49,574 nucleotides of DNA from contig LJUP01000005.1 in NCBI GenBank assembly GCA_001303955.1, positions 1 through 49,574 on the forward strand, read 5' to 3'. The stretch is from Bacteroides sp. SM23_62 (lineage in GTDB: Bacteria > Bacteroidota > Bacteroidia > Bacteroidales > SM23-62). The translations under genes and the position numbers were made by a program. A model generated the notes under the pieces. The model searched no databases, was not told the origin of the DNA, and saw only the letters and a program-made list of their open reading frames with translations. Shown here piece after piece: positions 1 through 6,847 of this stretch; position 1 is the first letter of the stretch; each line of letters opens with the position of its first letter.

Positions 1-153
1 ATTGGTGGCACCTGCATTACCGCTACCATACTCCCTTACATCCGTTCGGAAAAAAACCTTCCCTATCCAGACAGAAAAAGGCAGTGAACCTAACCCGTAG
101 GCTACTGCCATCAATATTGCTCCCGGGAATATTACCTCTTTGGCAGGTAACAT
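1..153 (-). CDS. plsY: Glycerol-3-phosphate acyltransferase PlsY, N-terminal fragment cut by window start
   Basis: This gene is not in the ORF track because it runs off the left edge. Reading the minus strand from the ATG at 151-153 gives about 51 codons that begin [13 protein letters not shown], continue with a hydrophobic helix containing [15 protein letters not shown], and end at the window edge in [12 protein letters not shown]. The GSxPF..IGK segment followed by an acidic residue and GSGNxGATN is the hallmark of PlsY, the membrane enzyme that moves acyl groups from acyl-phosphate to glycerol-3-phosphate in phospholipid synthesis. The start lies 6 bases after the pckA stop, so the two genes are probably co-transcribed. 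The remaining roughly three quarters of the protein lies outside the window. Confidence 0.9.
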   Translation of the reverse strand, partial: MLPAKEVIFPGAILMAVAYGLGSLPFSVWIGKVFFRTDVREYGSGNAGATN

Positions 154-159
154 GGGATA

Positions 160-1794
160 TTATAGTTGCGGTCCGGCCGCAATCAGTTTCCTGGTATCTT
201 CCGTATCGGCAAAATGCTCAAAGTTGGCGATAAACTTCTTGGCCAACTCGGCAGCCGCGGCATCCCATTCTTCCGGGCTCGGCCAGTTATTCCTGGGGTT
301 CAGCAGGCTGGAATCGGTACATGGCACGGTTTTGGGTATCTGCAGGTTGAAAATGGGGAGTTTTTCGTATTCCACATCGTCCAGGCTGCCATCCAGGATA
401 CAGTCAATAATACCCCGGGTCGCAGGCAGGTCGATGCGGTGCCCGCCCTTGTTATAACCTCCGCCTACCCATCCGGTATTGACCAGCCAGGCTGTCGCCC
501 CGTGTTCCTTGATCTTGAGGGTAAGTTCATTGGCATAAATGATGGGGTCAAGCAGCAGGAAGGCAGCCCCAAAACAGGCTGAGAATGAGGGAACCGGTTC
601 GGTGATCCCACGCTCCGTGCCGGCTACCTTCGCCGTGTACCCGCTGATGAAATGGTATTTGGTCTGGTCCTCCGTCAACCTTGAAACTGGTGGCAGGATC
701 CCGAATGCATCTGCCGTCAGGAAAATGACATTCTTGGCATGTCCTGCCTTGGAAGGTGGTCCGACAATGTTTTTAATATGATATATGGGATAGGAAACCC
801 TGGTGTTCGCCGTCTTTGAATCATCCTCCCAGTCCACTTCACCATTGTGCCAGTCCACCGCCACATTTTCCAGCAGGGCATCCCGCTTGATGGCATTGTA
901 TATATCCGGTTCCTTTTCCGGGTCCAGGTCTATGGTCTTGGCATAGCAGCCACCTTCAAAATTGAAAATACCGTCGTCATCCCAGCCATGTTCATCGTCC
1001 CCGATCAGATGCCGTTTCGGATCGGCAGAGAGGGTGGTTTTCCCTGTGCCTGACAGTCCGAAGAATATGGCTGATACGCCGTCATACCCTACATTTGCTG
1101 CTGCATGCATGGAGGCTATTCCCCTGAGCGGAAGATAATAATTCATCACAGAGAAGATCCCCTTCTTCATCTCACCTCCATACCAGGATCCCCCGATACA
1201 TGCCCGTTTTTCCTTCAGGTTGAATACGGCATAAACCTCAGAGTTCATACCATGCTTTTCCCAGTTCGGGTTGGTCGTCTTGGAGGCATTCAGGACCACG
1301 AAATCCGGCTCAAAATATTTCAGCTCCTCTTCTGTGGGCCTGATGAACATATTCTTGACAAAATGGGCCTGCCAGGCCACTTCCATGATAAACCTCACTT
1401 TCATCCGGGTGTCCTCATTGGCACCTACAAAACCGTCCTGCACATAGAGCTTCTTCCCCGACAGCTGCCTGGTTGAATTCTCATAAAGTTCCTTCCAGAT
1501 CTCCTCTGAAAGAGGTTTGTTGTCGGAAGATTTACGTTGTGCATTTTTCCACCAGATATTCTTTTCGTTCTCAGATTCCCTTATAATGTATTTGTCATGC
1601 GGTGAACGGCCGGTAAAGATCCCGGTGTCCACAGCCACGGCACCTGTACTGGTCAGATGGCCACGTTCATAGCCTTCCAGGGAAGGATCGGTTTCATGCT
1701 TGAAGAGTTCTTCATAGGAGAGGTTATGATATATCACTTTTACATCGGATATACCGTATTGGGATAGATCCAAATGGCTGGTTCCTTTTGTCAT
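160..1794 (-). CDS. pckA: Phosphoenolpyruvate carboxykinase (ATP)
   Basis: A 544-residue ATP-type PEP carboxykinase, which interconverts oxaloacetate + ATP with PEP + CO2 + ADP in the cytoplasm (gluconeogenesis, or CO2 fixation toward succinate in fermenting Bacteroidota). The kinase-1a P-loop [14 protein letters not shown] sits near residue 250 and is followed by the metal/kinase-2 region [23 protein letters not shown]. Further upstream are the substrate-site motif TGRSPHDK and the segment [11 protein letters not shown]. Full length for the family (about 530-540). The track starts at a TTG at 1800; the ATG two codons later ([10 protein letters not shown]) is preferred. plsY follows 6 bases downstream, and ppdK lies upstream on the same strand behind a terminator, so pckA probably has its own promoter. 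Confidence 0.97.
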   Translation of the reverse strand: MTKGTSHLDLSQYGISDVKVIYHNLSYEELFKHETDPSLEGYERGHLTSTGAVAVDTGIFTGRSPHDKYIIRESENEKNIWWKNAQRKSSDNKPLSEEIWKELYENSTRQLSGKKLYVQDGFVGANEDTRMKVRFIMEVAWQAHFVKNMFIRPTEEELKYFEPDFVVLNASKTTNPNWEKHGMNSEVYAVFNLKEKRACIGGSWYGGEMKKGIFSVMNYYLPLRGIASMHAAANVGYDGVSAIFFGLSGTGKTTLSADPKRHLIGDDEHGWDDDGIFNFEGGCYAKTIDLDPEKEPDIYNAIKRDALLENVAVDWHNGEVDWEDDSKTANTRVSYPIYHIKNIVGPPSKAGHAKNVIFLTADAFGILPPVSRLTEDQTKYHFISGYTAKVAGTERGITEPVPSFSACFGAAFLLLDPIIYANELTLKIKEHGATAWLVNTGWVGGGYNKGGHRIDLPATRGIIDCILDGSLDDVEYEKLPIFNLQIPKTVPCTDSSLLNPRNNWPSPEEWDAAAAELAKKFIANFEHFADTEDTRKLIAAGPQL

Positions 1795-1829
1795 AATCAA
1801 TCTTTTAAGTGGTTATGGTAAATTTTCCG

Positions 1830-1845
1830 CAAATATACAAAAATA
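1830..1845 (-). promoter_or_regulatory. Probable pckA promoter (-7 boxes)
   Basis: On the minus strand this stretch reads TATTTTTG immediately followed by TATATTTG, two head-to-tail matches to the Bacteroidota -7 consensus TAnnTTTG. They lie 36-51 bases before the pckA ATG. A possible -33 TTTG lies 22 bases upstream of the first box, within the T-run of the ppdK terminator. The position between a terminator and a start codon supports a real promoter, but which box is used cannot be decided here. Confidence 0.45.
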
Positions 1846-1868
1846 TGTTTTACAGCATAAGCAGAAAC

Positions 1869-1900
1869 AAAAAAAGAAGCCCCAAAACCAGGAGCCTCTT
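1869..1900 (-). terminator. Rho-independent terminator of ppdK
   Basis: On the minus strand, AAGAGGCTCC - TGGTTTT - GGGGCTTCTT forms a 10-bp stem (two G:U pairs) with a 7-nt loop, followed directly by a run of T. It starts 26 bases after the ppdK stop codon and so closes the ppdK transcript before pckA. Confidence 0.85.
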
Positions 1901-1926
1901 CCGTTTTTGGTTTGGTTCTGTTATGA

Positions 1927-4653
1927 TCAGTTCTGTTTTATGGCGGCCTGAGCGGCAGCAACCCTGGCAATGGGCACCCTGTAGGGTGAACAGCTTACGT
2001 AATTCATTCCCACACTGTGGCAGAATTCCACTGAACTGGGTTCCCCGCCATGTTCTCCGCAAATACCAACTTTCAGATCCGGTCTGGTGGCACGTCCTCT
2101 CTCGGTACCCATTCTGACCAGCTGGCCTATCCCTTCCTGGTCAAGTACCTGGAATGGATCATGCTTCAGGATCCCGGCATCTACGTATATGGGCAGAAAT
2201 TTACCCGAATCATCCCTGGAATAACCGAATCCCATCTGGGTCAGGTCATTGGTCCCGAATGAGAAGAATTCCGCATATTCAGCGATCTGGTCAGCCGTCA
2301 ATGCAGCACGCGGGATCTCGATCATGGTTCCGACCAGGTATTCTATCCTGTCCCCCCGTTCTTCGAAGACCTTCTCGGCTGTGGAGCGGATGATATCCTC
2401 CTGCATCCTGAATTCCTGAACGGTCCCGATCAGGGGGATCATGATCTCGGGAATGGCCCTGATGCCTCTGGCTTTCAGGTTAAGGGCAGCCTCGATGATG
2501 GCGCGTGCTTGCATTTCTGAAATTTCCGGATAGGTGTTGCCCAGGCGGCATCCCCTGTGTCCCAGCATGGGATTGAATTCATGGAGGTCTTCCACCTTGC
2601 TTTTGATCTGCTCAACCGTGATGCCCATTTCCCTGGCCATTTCCTGCTGGTTCTCGGCTTCATGGGGCACAAATTCATGGAGTGGCGGATCCAGCAGCCT
2701 TACCGTGACAGGCAGGTCATGCATGGCCTCGAATATGCCTTCGAAGTCAGCACGCTTGATCGGCAGTAACTTTTCAAGTGCCTTGCGGCGTCCCGTCTCG
2801 TCATCGGCCAGGATCATTTCCCGCATGGCGGTGATCCTGTCCCCTTCAAAGAACATATGCTCGGTGCGGCAGAGGCCTATCCCCTTGGCTCCGAAATTGC
2901 GGGCCACCTGTGAATCTTTCGGACTGTCGGCGTTGGTCCGGACACTCATTTTTGTATGCTTTTCAGCCAGGTCCATCAGTTTCCCGAAATCACCGCTCAG
3001 GTCAGGATCCATGGTGGCGATCTTTCCCTCGTATACCTCACCCGTTGTTCCGTTGAGCGAGATCCAGTCACCTTCCCTGAAAACCTGGCCATCCACGGTC
3101 ATGGTCCGGCCCTTGTAATCAATCTTCAGGCTACCGGCTCCCGATACACAGCATTTCCCCATGCCGCGGGCAACCACTGCAGCGTGAGATGTCATCCCGC
3201 CGCGTGCTGTCAGGATCCCCTTGGCAACATTCATGCCACGAAGGTCTTCGGGAGAAGTTTCAACCCTTACCAGTACCACCTGTTTTCCGGCTTCGACCCA
3301 TTCTTCCGCTTCGTCAGCAAAGAAAACCATTTGTCCCGATGCAGCACCCGGGGATGCGGGCAGTCCCTTGGCAAGGACCCTGGCCTTATTGATGGCATCA
3401 CCATTAAATACCGGGTGCAGCAGCTCATCCAGTTTGTTCGGTTCAATCCTCAGCAGGGCCGTCTTCTCATCAATCATGCCTTCTTCCAGGAGGTCCATGG
3501 CAATCTTAACCATGGATGCACCTGTACGCTTTCCGTTCCTGGTCTGCAGCAGCCAGAGTTTACCTTCCTGTATGGTGAATTCCAGGTCCTGCATATCCTT
3601 ATAATGTGCCTCGAGCTTATGCTGCGTATCAAAAAGTTCCTTGTAGATCTCCGGCATCTGTTCTTCCAGTGAAGGATAATCAGCCGCCCGGTCCGCTTCG
3701 CTCACCTGTGCCAGTTCGGCCCATCTTTTCGAGCCTTCCAGGGTGATCTGGCGGGGGGTCCTGATACCTGCGACCACATCTTCGCCTTGGGCATTGATGA
3801 GGTATTCCCCGTTGAACATGTTTTCACCGGTCCCTGCATCCCTGGTAAAGGCTACTCCGGTCCCGGAGGTATCACCCATGTTGCCAAAGACCATGGCCTG
3901 TACGTTCACGGCTGTGCCCCATTCTGCAGGAATATTGTTCAATTTCCGATAGTATTCTGCCCTTGGGTTGTTCCAGCTGTCGAAAACGGCAGCAACCGAT
4001 CCCCAGAGCTGCTCCCATGCATCCGCCGGGAAATCCTGGCCGGTCTTTTCCTTGACAGCTTTCTTAAACCTTTTAACCAGATCCTTCAGGTCATCGGTGC
4101 TCAGATCCGTATCGTCCTCCACATCCTTTTCTTCTTTCACCTCATCAATGATCTCTTCAAAGGGATCATGATCCTCCTTGGATTCGGGTTTCAATCCCAT
4201 CACCACATCACCGTACATCTGGATAAATCGCCGGTAGGAATCCCATGCAAACCTTGCATTGCCGGTCTTCACTGCCAGTCCTTCCACAACCTCATCATTC
4301 AGTCCCAGGTTCAGGATGGTATCCATCATCCCCGGCATGGAAGCACGGGCACCTGATCGTACAGACACCAGGCAGGGATTTTCCTTGTCACCAAATTTTG
4401 AATTCATTAATTTTTCCACGTTGGCAATCCCATCCGCTACTTCTTCCTTGATAAGTTTGATGACTTCGTCTTTGCCCAGCTGATTATATTCAGTACAGAC
4501 TTCAGTGGTAATGGTAAAACCTGGAGGAACCGGAACACCGATCAGGTTCATCTCCGCCAGGTTGGCACCCTTGCCCCCCAGCAGGTTTTTCATATCGGCT
4601 TTACCTTCTGCTTCTTTGTTTCCGAATTTATAAACTCTTTTGACTCTAGACAT
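1927..4653 (-). CDS. ppdK: Pyruvate, phosphate dikinase
   Basis: About 908 residues, full length for PPDK, which interconverts pyruvate + ATP + Pi with PEP + AMP + PPi. In order: the ATP-grasp nucleotide-binding domain beginning NLLGGKGANLAEM and containing VSVRSGARASMPGMMDTILNLG; the swivelling phosphohistidine domain with GGMTSHAAVVARGMGK (catalytic His near residue 490); and the PEP/pyruvate barrel with CRTEHMFFE, FSFGTNDLTQM and GICGEHGGEPSS (catalytic Cys near 865). The track uses an ATG at 4662, but the ATG at 4653 (MSRVKRVYKFG) fits homologues and leaves a sensible leader behind the -7 box at 4676. Together with pckA it sets PEP/pyruvate/oxaloacetate flux, common in fermentative Bacteroidota that spare ATP using PPi. 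Confidence 0.97.
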   Translation of the reverse strand: MSRVKRVYKFGNKEAEGKADMKNLLGGKGANLAEMNLIGVPVPPGFTITTEVCTEYNQLGKDEVIKLIKEEVADGIANVEKLMNSKFGDKENPCLVSVRSGARASMPGMMDTILNLGLNDEVVEGLAVKTGNARFAWDSYRRFIQMYGDVVMGLKPESKEDHDPFEEIIDEVKEEKDVEDDTDLSTDDLKDLVKRFKKAVKEKTGQDFPADAWEQLWGSVAAVFDSWNNPRAEYYRKLNNIPAEWGTAVNVQAMVFGNMGDTSGTGVAFTRDAGTGENMFNGEYLINAQGEDVVAGIRTPRQITLEGSKRWAELAQVSEADRAADYPSLEEQMPEIYKELFDTQHKLEAHYKDMQDLEFTIQEGKLWLLQTRNGKRTGASMVKIAMDLLEEGMIDEKTALLRIEPNKLDELLHPVFNGDAINKARVLAKGLPASPGAASGQMVFFADEAEEWVEAGKQVVLVRVETSPEDLRGMNVAKGILTARGGMTSHAAVVARGMGKCCVSGAGSLKIDYKGRTMTVDGQVFREGDWISLNGTTGEVYEGKIATMDPDLSGDFGKLMDLAEKHTKMSVRTNADSPKDSQVARNFGAKGIGLCRTEHMFFEGDRITAMREMILADDETGRRKALEKLLPIKRADFEGIFEAMHDLPVTVRLLDPPLHEFVPHEAENQQEMAREMGITVEQIKSKVEDLHEFNPMLGHRGCRLGNTYPEISEMQARAIIEAALNLKARGIRAIPEIMIPLIGTVQEFRMQEDIIRSTAEKVFEERGDRIEYLVGTMIEIPRAALTADQIAEYAEFFSFGTNDLTQMGFGYSRDDSGKFLPIYVDAGILKHDPFQVLDQEGIGQLVRMGTERGRATRPDLKVGICGEHGGEPSSVEFCHSVGMNYVSCSPYRVPIARVAAAQAAIKQN

Positions 4654-4675
4654 TTTATGCATTTTTTTGAAAGTA

Positions 4676-4705
4676 CAAATGTATTTAAAATATGCTTAAA
4701 TCAAA
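4676..4705 (-). promoter_or_regulatory. ppdK promoter (-33 TTTG, -7 TACATTTG)
   Basis: On the minus strand a TTTG (4702-4705) is followed after 18 bases by TACATTTG (4676-4683), matching the Bacteroidota TTTG-N19-TAnnTTTG layout. The predicted transcript start lies about 15 bases before the ATG at 4653. It is the best two-box promoter seen in the window. Confidence 0.6.
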
Positions 4706-4734
4706 TCTAAATAATGCCAAATAAACATGAAGAT

Positions 4735-5640
4735 TCAGGCTTTGCTCCTGGGGTGGAAGCGGATGATGGCATCCCGCAGGTATTCCCTGTCGAGATGGGT
4801 GTAGATCTCAGTGGTCAGGATGGATTCATGTCCCAGCATTTCCTGTACGGCCCGCAGGTCTGCACCCCTGTCAATCAGCTCGGTGGCAAAGGAGTGGCGG
4901 AATGTATGGGGACTGACATTTTTCTTTATGCCTGCTGCTGCGACGAGGTCTTTGATCATGGTAAAAACCATGACCCGGGACAGCCGGCGGCCCCTCCGGT
5001 TAAGAAAGAGTATATCTTCATGATCCCGCTCGATTTTGGGCAGGGAATGGCGGTCTGGCAGGTAGTTGCGGATCTCTCTCAGGGCCATTCTCCCGATAGG
5101 TACCAGCCGCTCCTTGCTGCCTTTTCCCGTGACCCTGATAAATTCCTGGTCAAAATAGACATGGGACAACCTCAGCTCAGTCAGCTCTGAAACCCTCAAT
5201 CCGCATCCATAGAGTACCTCCAGCATGGCTTTATTCCTTCTGCCAGCCGGGCTCGAAAGGTCGATCTGTGACAGGATCTGTTCCACTTCTTCATGATTGA
5301 GTACCTCCGGGAGTTTCCTCCCGATCCTGGGGGTTTCCAGCAGGGTGGTCGGATCTGTTTCAATGACATCCTCCAGCAGCAGGAACCTGTAAAATGATTT
5401 GATCCCGGAAATAATCCTGGCCTGTGACCTGGCACTTAAACCCAGTTCATTCACCCAGGCAAGGAAAGCCGTCAGGTGCTGAAGTTCGACACGGGAAGGT
5501 GGCAGTGAATCATACTGTAACTCTATGAACATCACCAGTTTATCAATATCACGCGAATAGGCTTCGACGGAATTGGCCGAAAGGGATTTCTCCAGCTGCA
5601 GGAACATCCTGAAATCCTTTATGTACGTCTGCCAGCTCAC
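4735..5640 (-). CDS. xerD: Site-specific tyrosine recombinase XerD
   Basis: A tyrosine recombinase of about 301 residues that with XerC resolves chromosome dimers at dif. The N-terminal SAM-like core-binding domain contains FLQLEKSLSANSVEAYSRDI; the catalytic domain has the Arg in YGCGLRVSELTEL, the HxxR motif in SPHTFRHSFATEL, the His in MLGHESI and the nucleophile Tyr in TTEIYTHLD. The ending REYLRDAIIRFHPRS is more like XerD than XerC. The track start (TTG, 5655) adds residues that do not fit; the GTG at 5640 gives VSWQTYIKDF, matching family N-termini. It follows hupE by 39 bases with no clear promoter between, so read-through from hupE is likely. No integrase-type neighbours or att repeats were seen, so this is the housekeeping enzyme. 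Confidence 0.92.
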   Translation of the reverse strand: MSWQTYIKDFRMFLQLEKSLSANSVEAYSRDIDKLVMFIELQYDSLPPSRVELQHLTAFLAWVNELGLSARSQARIISGIKSFYRFLLLEDVIETDPTTLLETPRIGRKLPEVLNHEEVEQILSQIDLSSPAGRRNKAMLEVLYGCGLRVSELTELRLSHVYFDQEFIRVTGKGSKERLVPIGRMALREIRNYLPDRHSLPKIERDHEDILFLNRRGRRLSRVMVFTMIKDLVAAAGIKKNVSPHTFRHSFATELIDRGADLRAVQEMLGHESILTTEIYTHLDREYLRDAIIRFHPRSKA

Positions 5641-5679
5641 AGCGTAAAAATACAAAGTATTTCAGACGATCCATACAAC

Positions 5680-6264
5680 CTAGAAAGGCCATCTTTCAAC
5701 ACAAAGGATCAGGGATACCCCGATGGCAGCGCCGGAAAGAAGCAGGTTCCATTCCCTCCTCTTCATGCCGACAAGGTTCACCAGTACAAATGAAACCAGG
5801 AGCACTGCCAGCACGATCATGATCTGTCCCAGTTCCAGTCCCAGGTTAAATGAAAACAGGGGCAGCAGCAGGTCCTGTTCTGTCCCGAGCAGGCTCCTCA
5901 GATAATTGGAGAAGCCCAGTCCGTGTATCAGTCCAAAGAACAGTGCCATGGAGTATTTGAACCGGTGGGAAGCGGCATCACCCGCATCAGACCGCTGAAT
6001 GATATTCCACAGTCCCGTCACAAAAATGGTGACCGGGATCAGAAATTCTATGAGACCGGTGGCGATACGGATCAGATCCAGGGTTGCCAGGGCAAGTGTC
6101 AGGGTATGCCCCAGTGTAAATGCAGTAACCAGGATCAACACTTTGGCCCATTGTTTGATGCTGTAAACTGCACACAATGCCATGAGAAAGAGGATGTGAT
6201 CATACCCGGCAAAATCAGCTATATGGTCAATCCCGAGTGAAAGATACAGGCCGAATGTTGTCAT
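5680..6264 (-). CDS. HupE/UreJ-like multi-pass membrane protein
   Basis: A 194-residue protein that is mostly hydrophobic, with about six or seven predicted membrane helices. Conserved His/Asp positions are typical of the HupE/UreJ family: GIDHIADFAGYDHILFL near the N-terminus, TAFTLGHTLTLALA, and FGLIHGLGFSNYL. The family is associated with nickel/cobalt handling for urease or hydrogenase, but Bacteroidota members usually occur with no such enzyme nearby, as here, so the substrate is unknown. It is divergently transcribed from a DUF6702 gene, a recurring partner in this phylum, and the two share an 82-base intergenic region with overlapping promoters. xerD follows downstream on the same strand. 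Confidence 0.85.
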   Translation of the reverse strand: MTTFGLYLSLGIDHIADFAGYDHILFLMALCAVYSIKQWAKVLILVTAFTLGHTLTLALATLDLIRIATGLIEFLIPVTIFVTGLWNIIQRSDAGDAASHRFKYSMALFFGLIHGLGFSNYLRSLLGTEQDLLLPLFSFNLGLELGQIMIVLAVLLVSFVLVNLVGMKRREWNLLLSGAAIGVSLILCVERWPF

Positions 6265-6284
6265 GCATTTAATATTTTATAAAA

Positions 6285-6303
6285 CAAATTTATTGTAATT
6301 TTG
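6285..6303. promoter_or_regulatory. Back-to-back -7 boxes for hupE (-) and DUF6702 operon (+)
   Basis: TAAATTTG on the minus strand (6285-6292) and TAATTTTG on the plus strand (6296-6303) both match TAnnTTTG exactly and lie 3 bases apart. They would start transcripts about 14 bases before hupE and about 36 bases before the DUF6702 ATG. Neither has a convincing -33 TTG. The closeness means polymerase can probably occupy only one at a time. Confidence 0.5.
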
Positions 6304-6345
6304 CTAGGAATACCTTTGAGATGCGGGATTAACGGAATTAAGAAG

Positions 6346-6840
6346 ATGAGATGGGTGGGTTTGATAGTGTTGCTGACTGGTTCCTCCTGGCTTCATCCGG
6401 TTCATATATCAGTTACCAATTTAGACCTGGATCCTGTTAGGGGAAAGGTTGAGTTATCTGTAAAAATATTTGCAGATGACTTCCAGGACCTTATTTTGCA
6501 TAAGTACGGTGTACAGTTGAATATTGTGGAGCAGGAGGAACCGGGGGAAAGGATATCGGCGGTCAATGAATACATACAGGAGGCCCTGCGGCTGGTATTC
6601 AACGGGGAAGAGGCAGCAGATCTGCAATTTGTAGAATCCAGATTGAACGAAGAGGCCATCTGGTTGTTCTACAGATATGAGTTCCCCGGCAAGATCCGGA
6701 AGGTTGATATTTTGAACCGGGTGATGCTGGAGAAATTCAGTGATCAGACCAATTTGATGATTGTGACCTATGATGACAAACAAAATGGATACCGGCTGGA
6801 CAATAAAACCACTGAATTATCATTTAATATAAAGAAATAA
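6346..6840 (+). CDS. DUF6702 family secreted/periplasmic protein
   Basis: A 164-residue protein of unknown function starting with a short hydrophobic signal (MRWVGLIVLLTGSSWLHPVH) and followed by beta-rich sequence: HISVTNLDLDP, KVELSVKIFADDFQDLI, WLFYRYEF and LMIVTYDDKQNGYRLD. The opening H-x-S-x-T-x-x and the FxDDFQ..I segment are typical of DUF6702 proteins, which sit next to HupE-like genes in many Bacteroidota. The track starts at a TTG (6301) lying inside the predicted -7 box; the ATG at 6346 gives the signal peptide and is preferred. It is followed 7 bases later by the T9SS cargo gene, so it heads a probable four-gene transcript. No biochemical role is known to me. Confidence 0.8.
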   Translation: MRWVGLIVLLTGSSWLHPVHISVTNLDLDPVRGKVELSVKIFADDFQDLILHKYGVQLNIVEQEEPGERISAVNEYIQEALRLVFNGEEAADLQFVESRLNEEAIWLFYRYEFPGKIRKVDILNRVMLEKFSDQTNLMIVTYDDKQNGYRLDNKTTELSFNIKK

Positions 6841-6847
6841 ACAGGCC

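Noticed and set aside
1-87. Plus-strand open frame ending at 87 that looked like the 3' end of a gene
   Set aside because: The opposite strand encodes a clear PlsY N-terminus over the same bases, so this is a shadow.
2534-3672. Long plus-strand ORFs over ppdK
   Set aside because: ppdK is intact and conserved on the other strand; these frames carry no motif.
4735-5640. Tyrosine recombinase as a sign of an integrated mobile element
   Set aside because: Sequence matches housekeeping XerD; no att-like direct repeats, tRNA target or accessory element genes are nearby.
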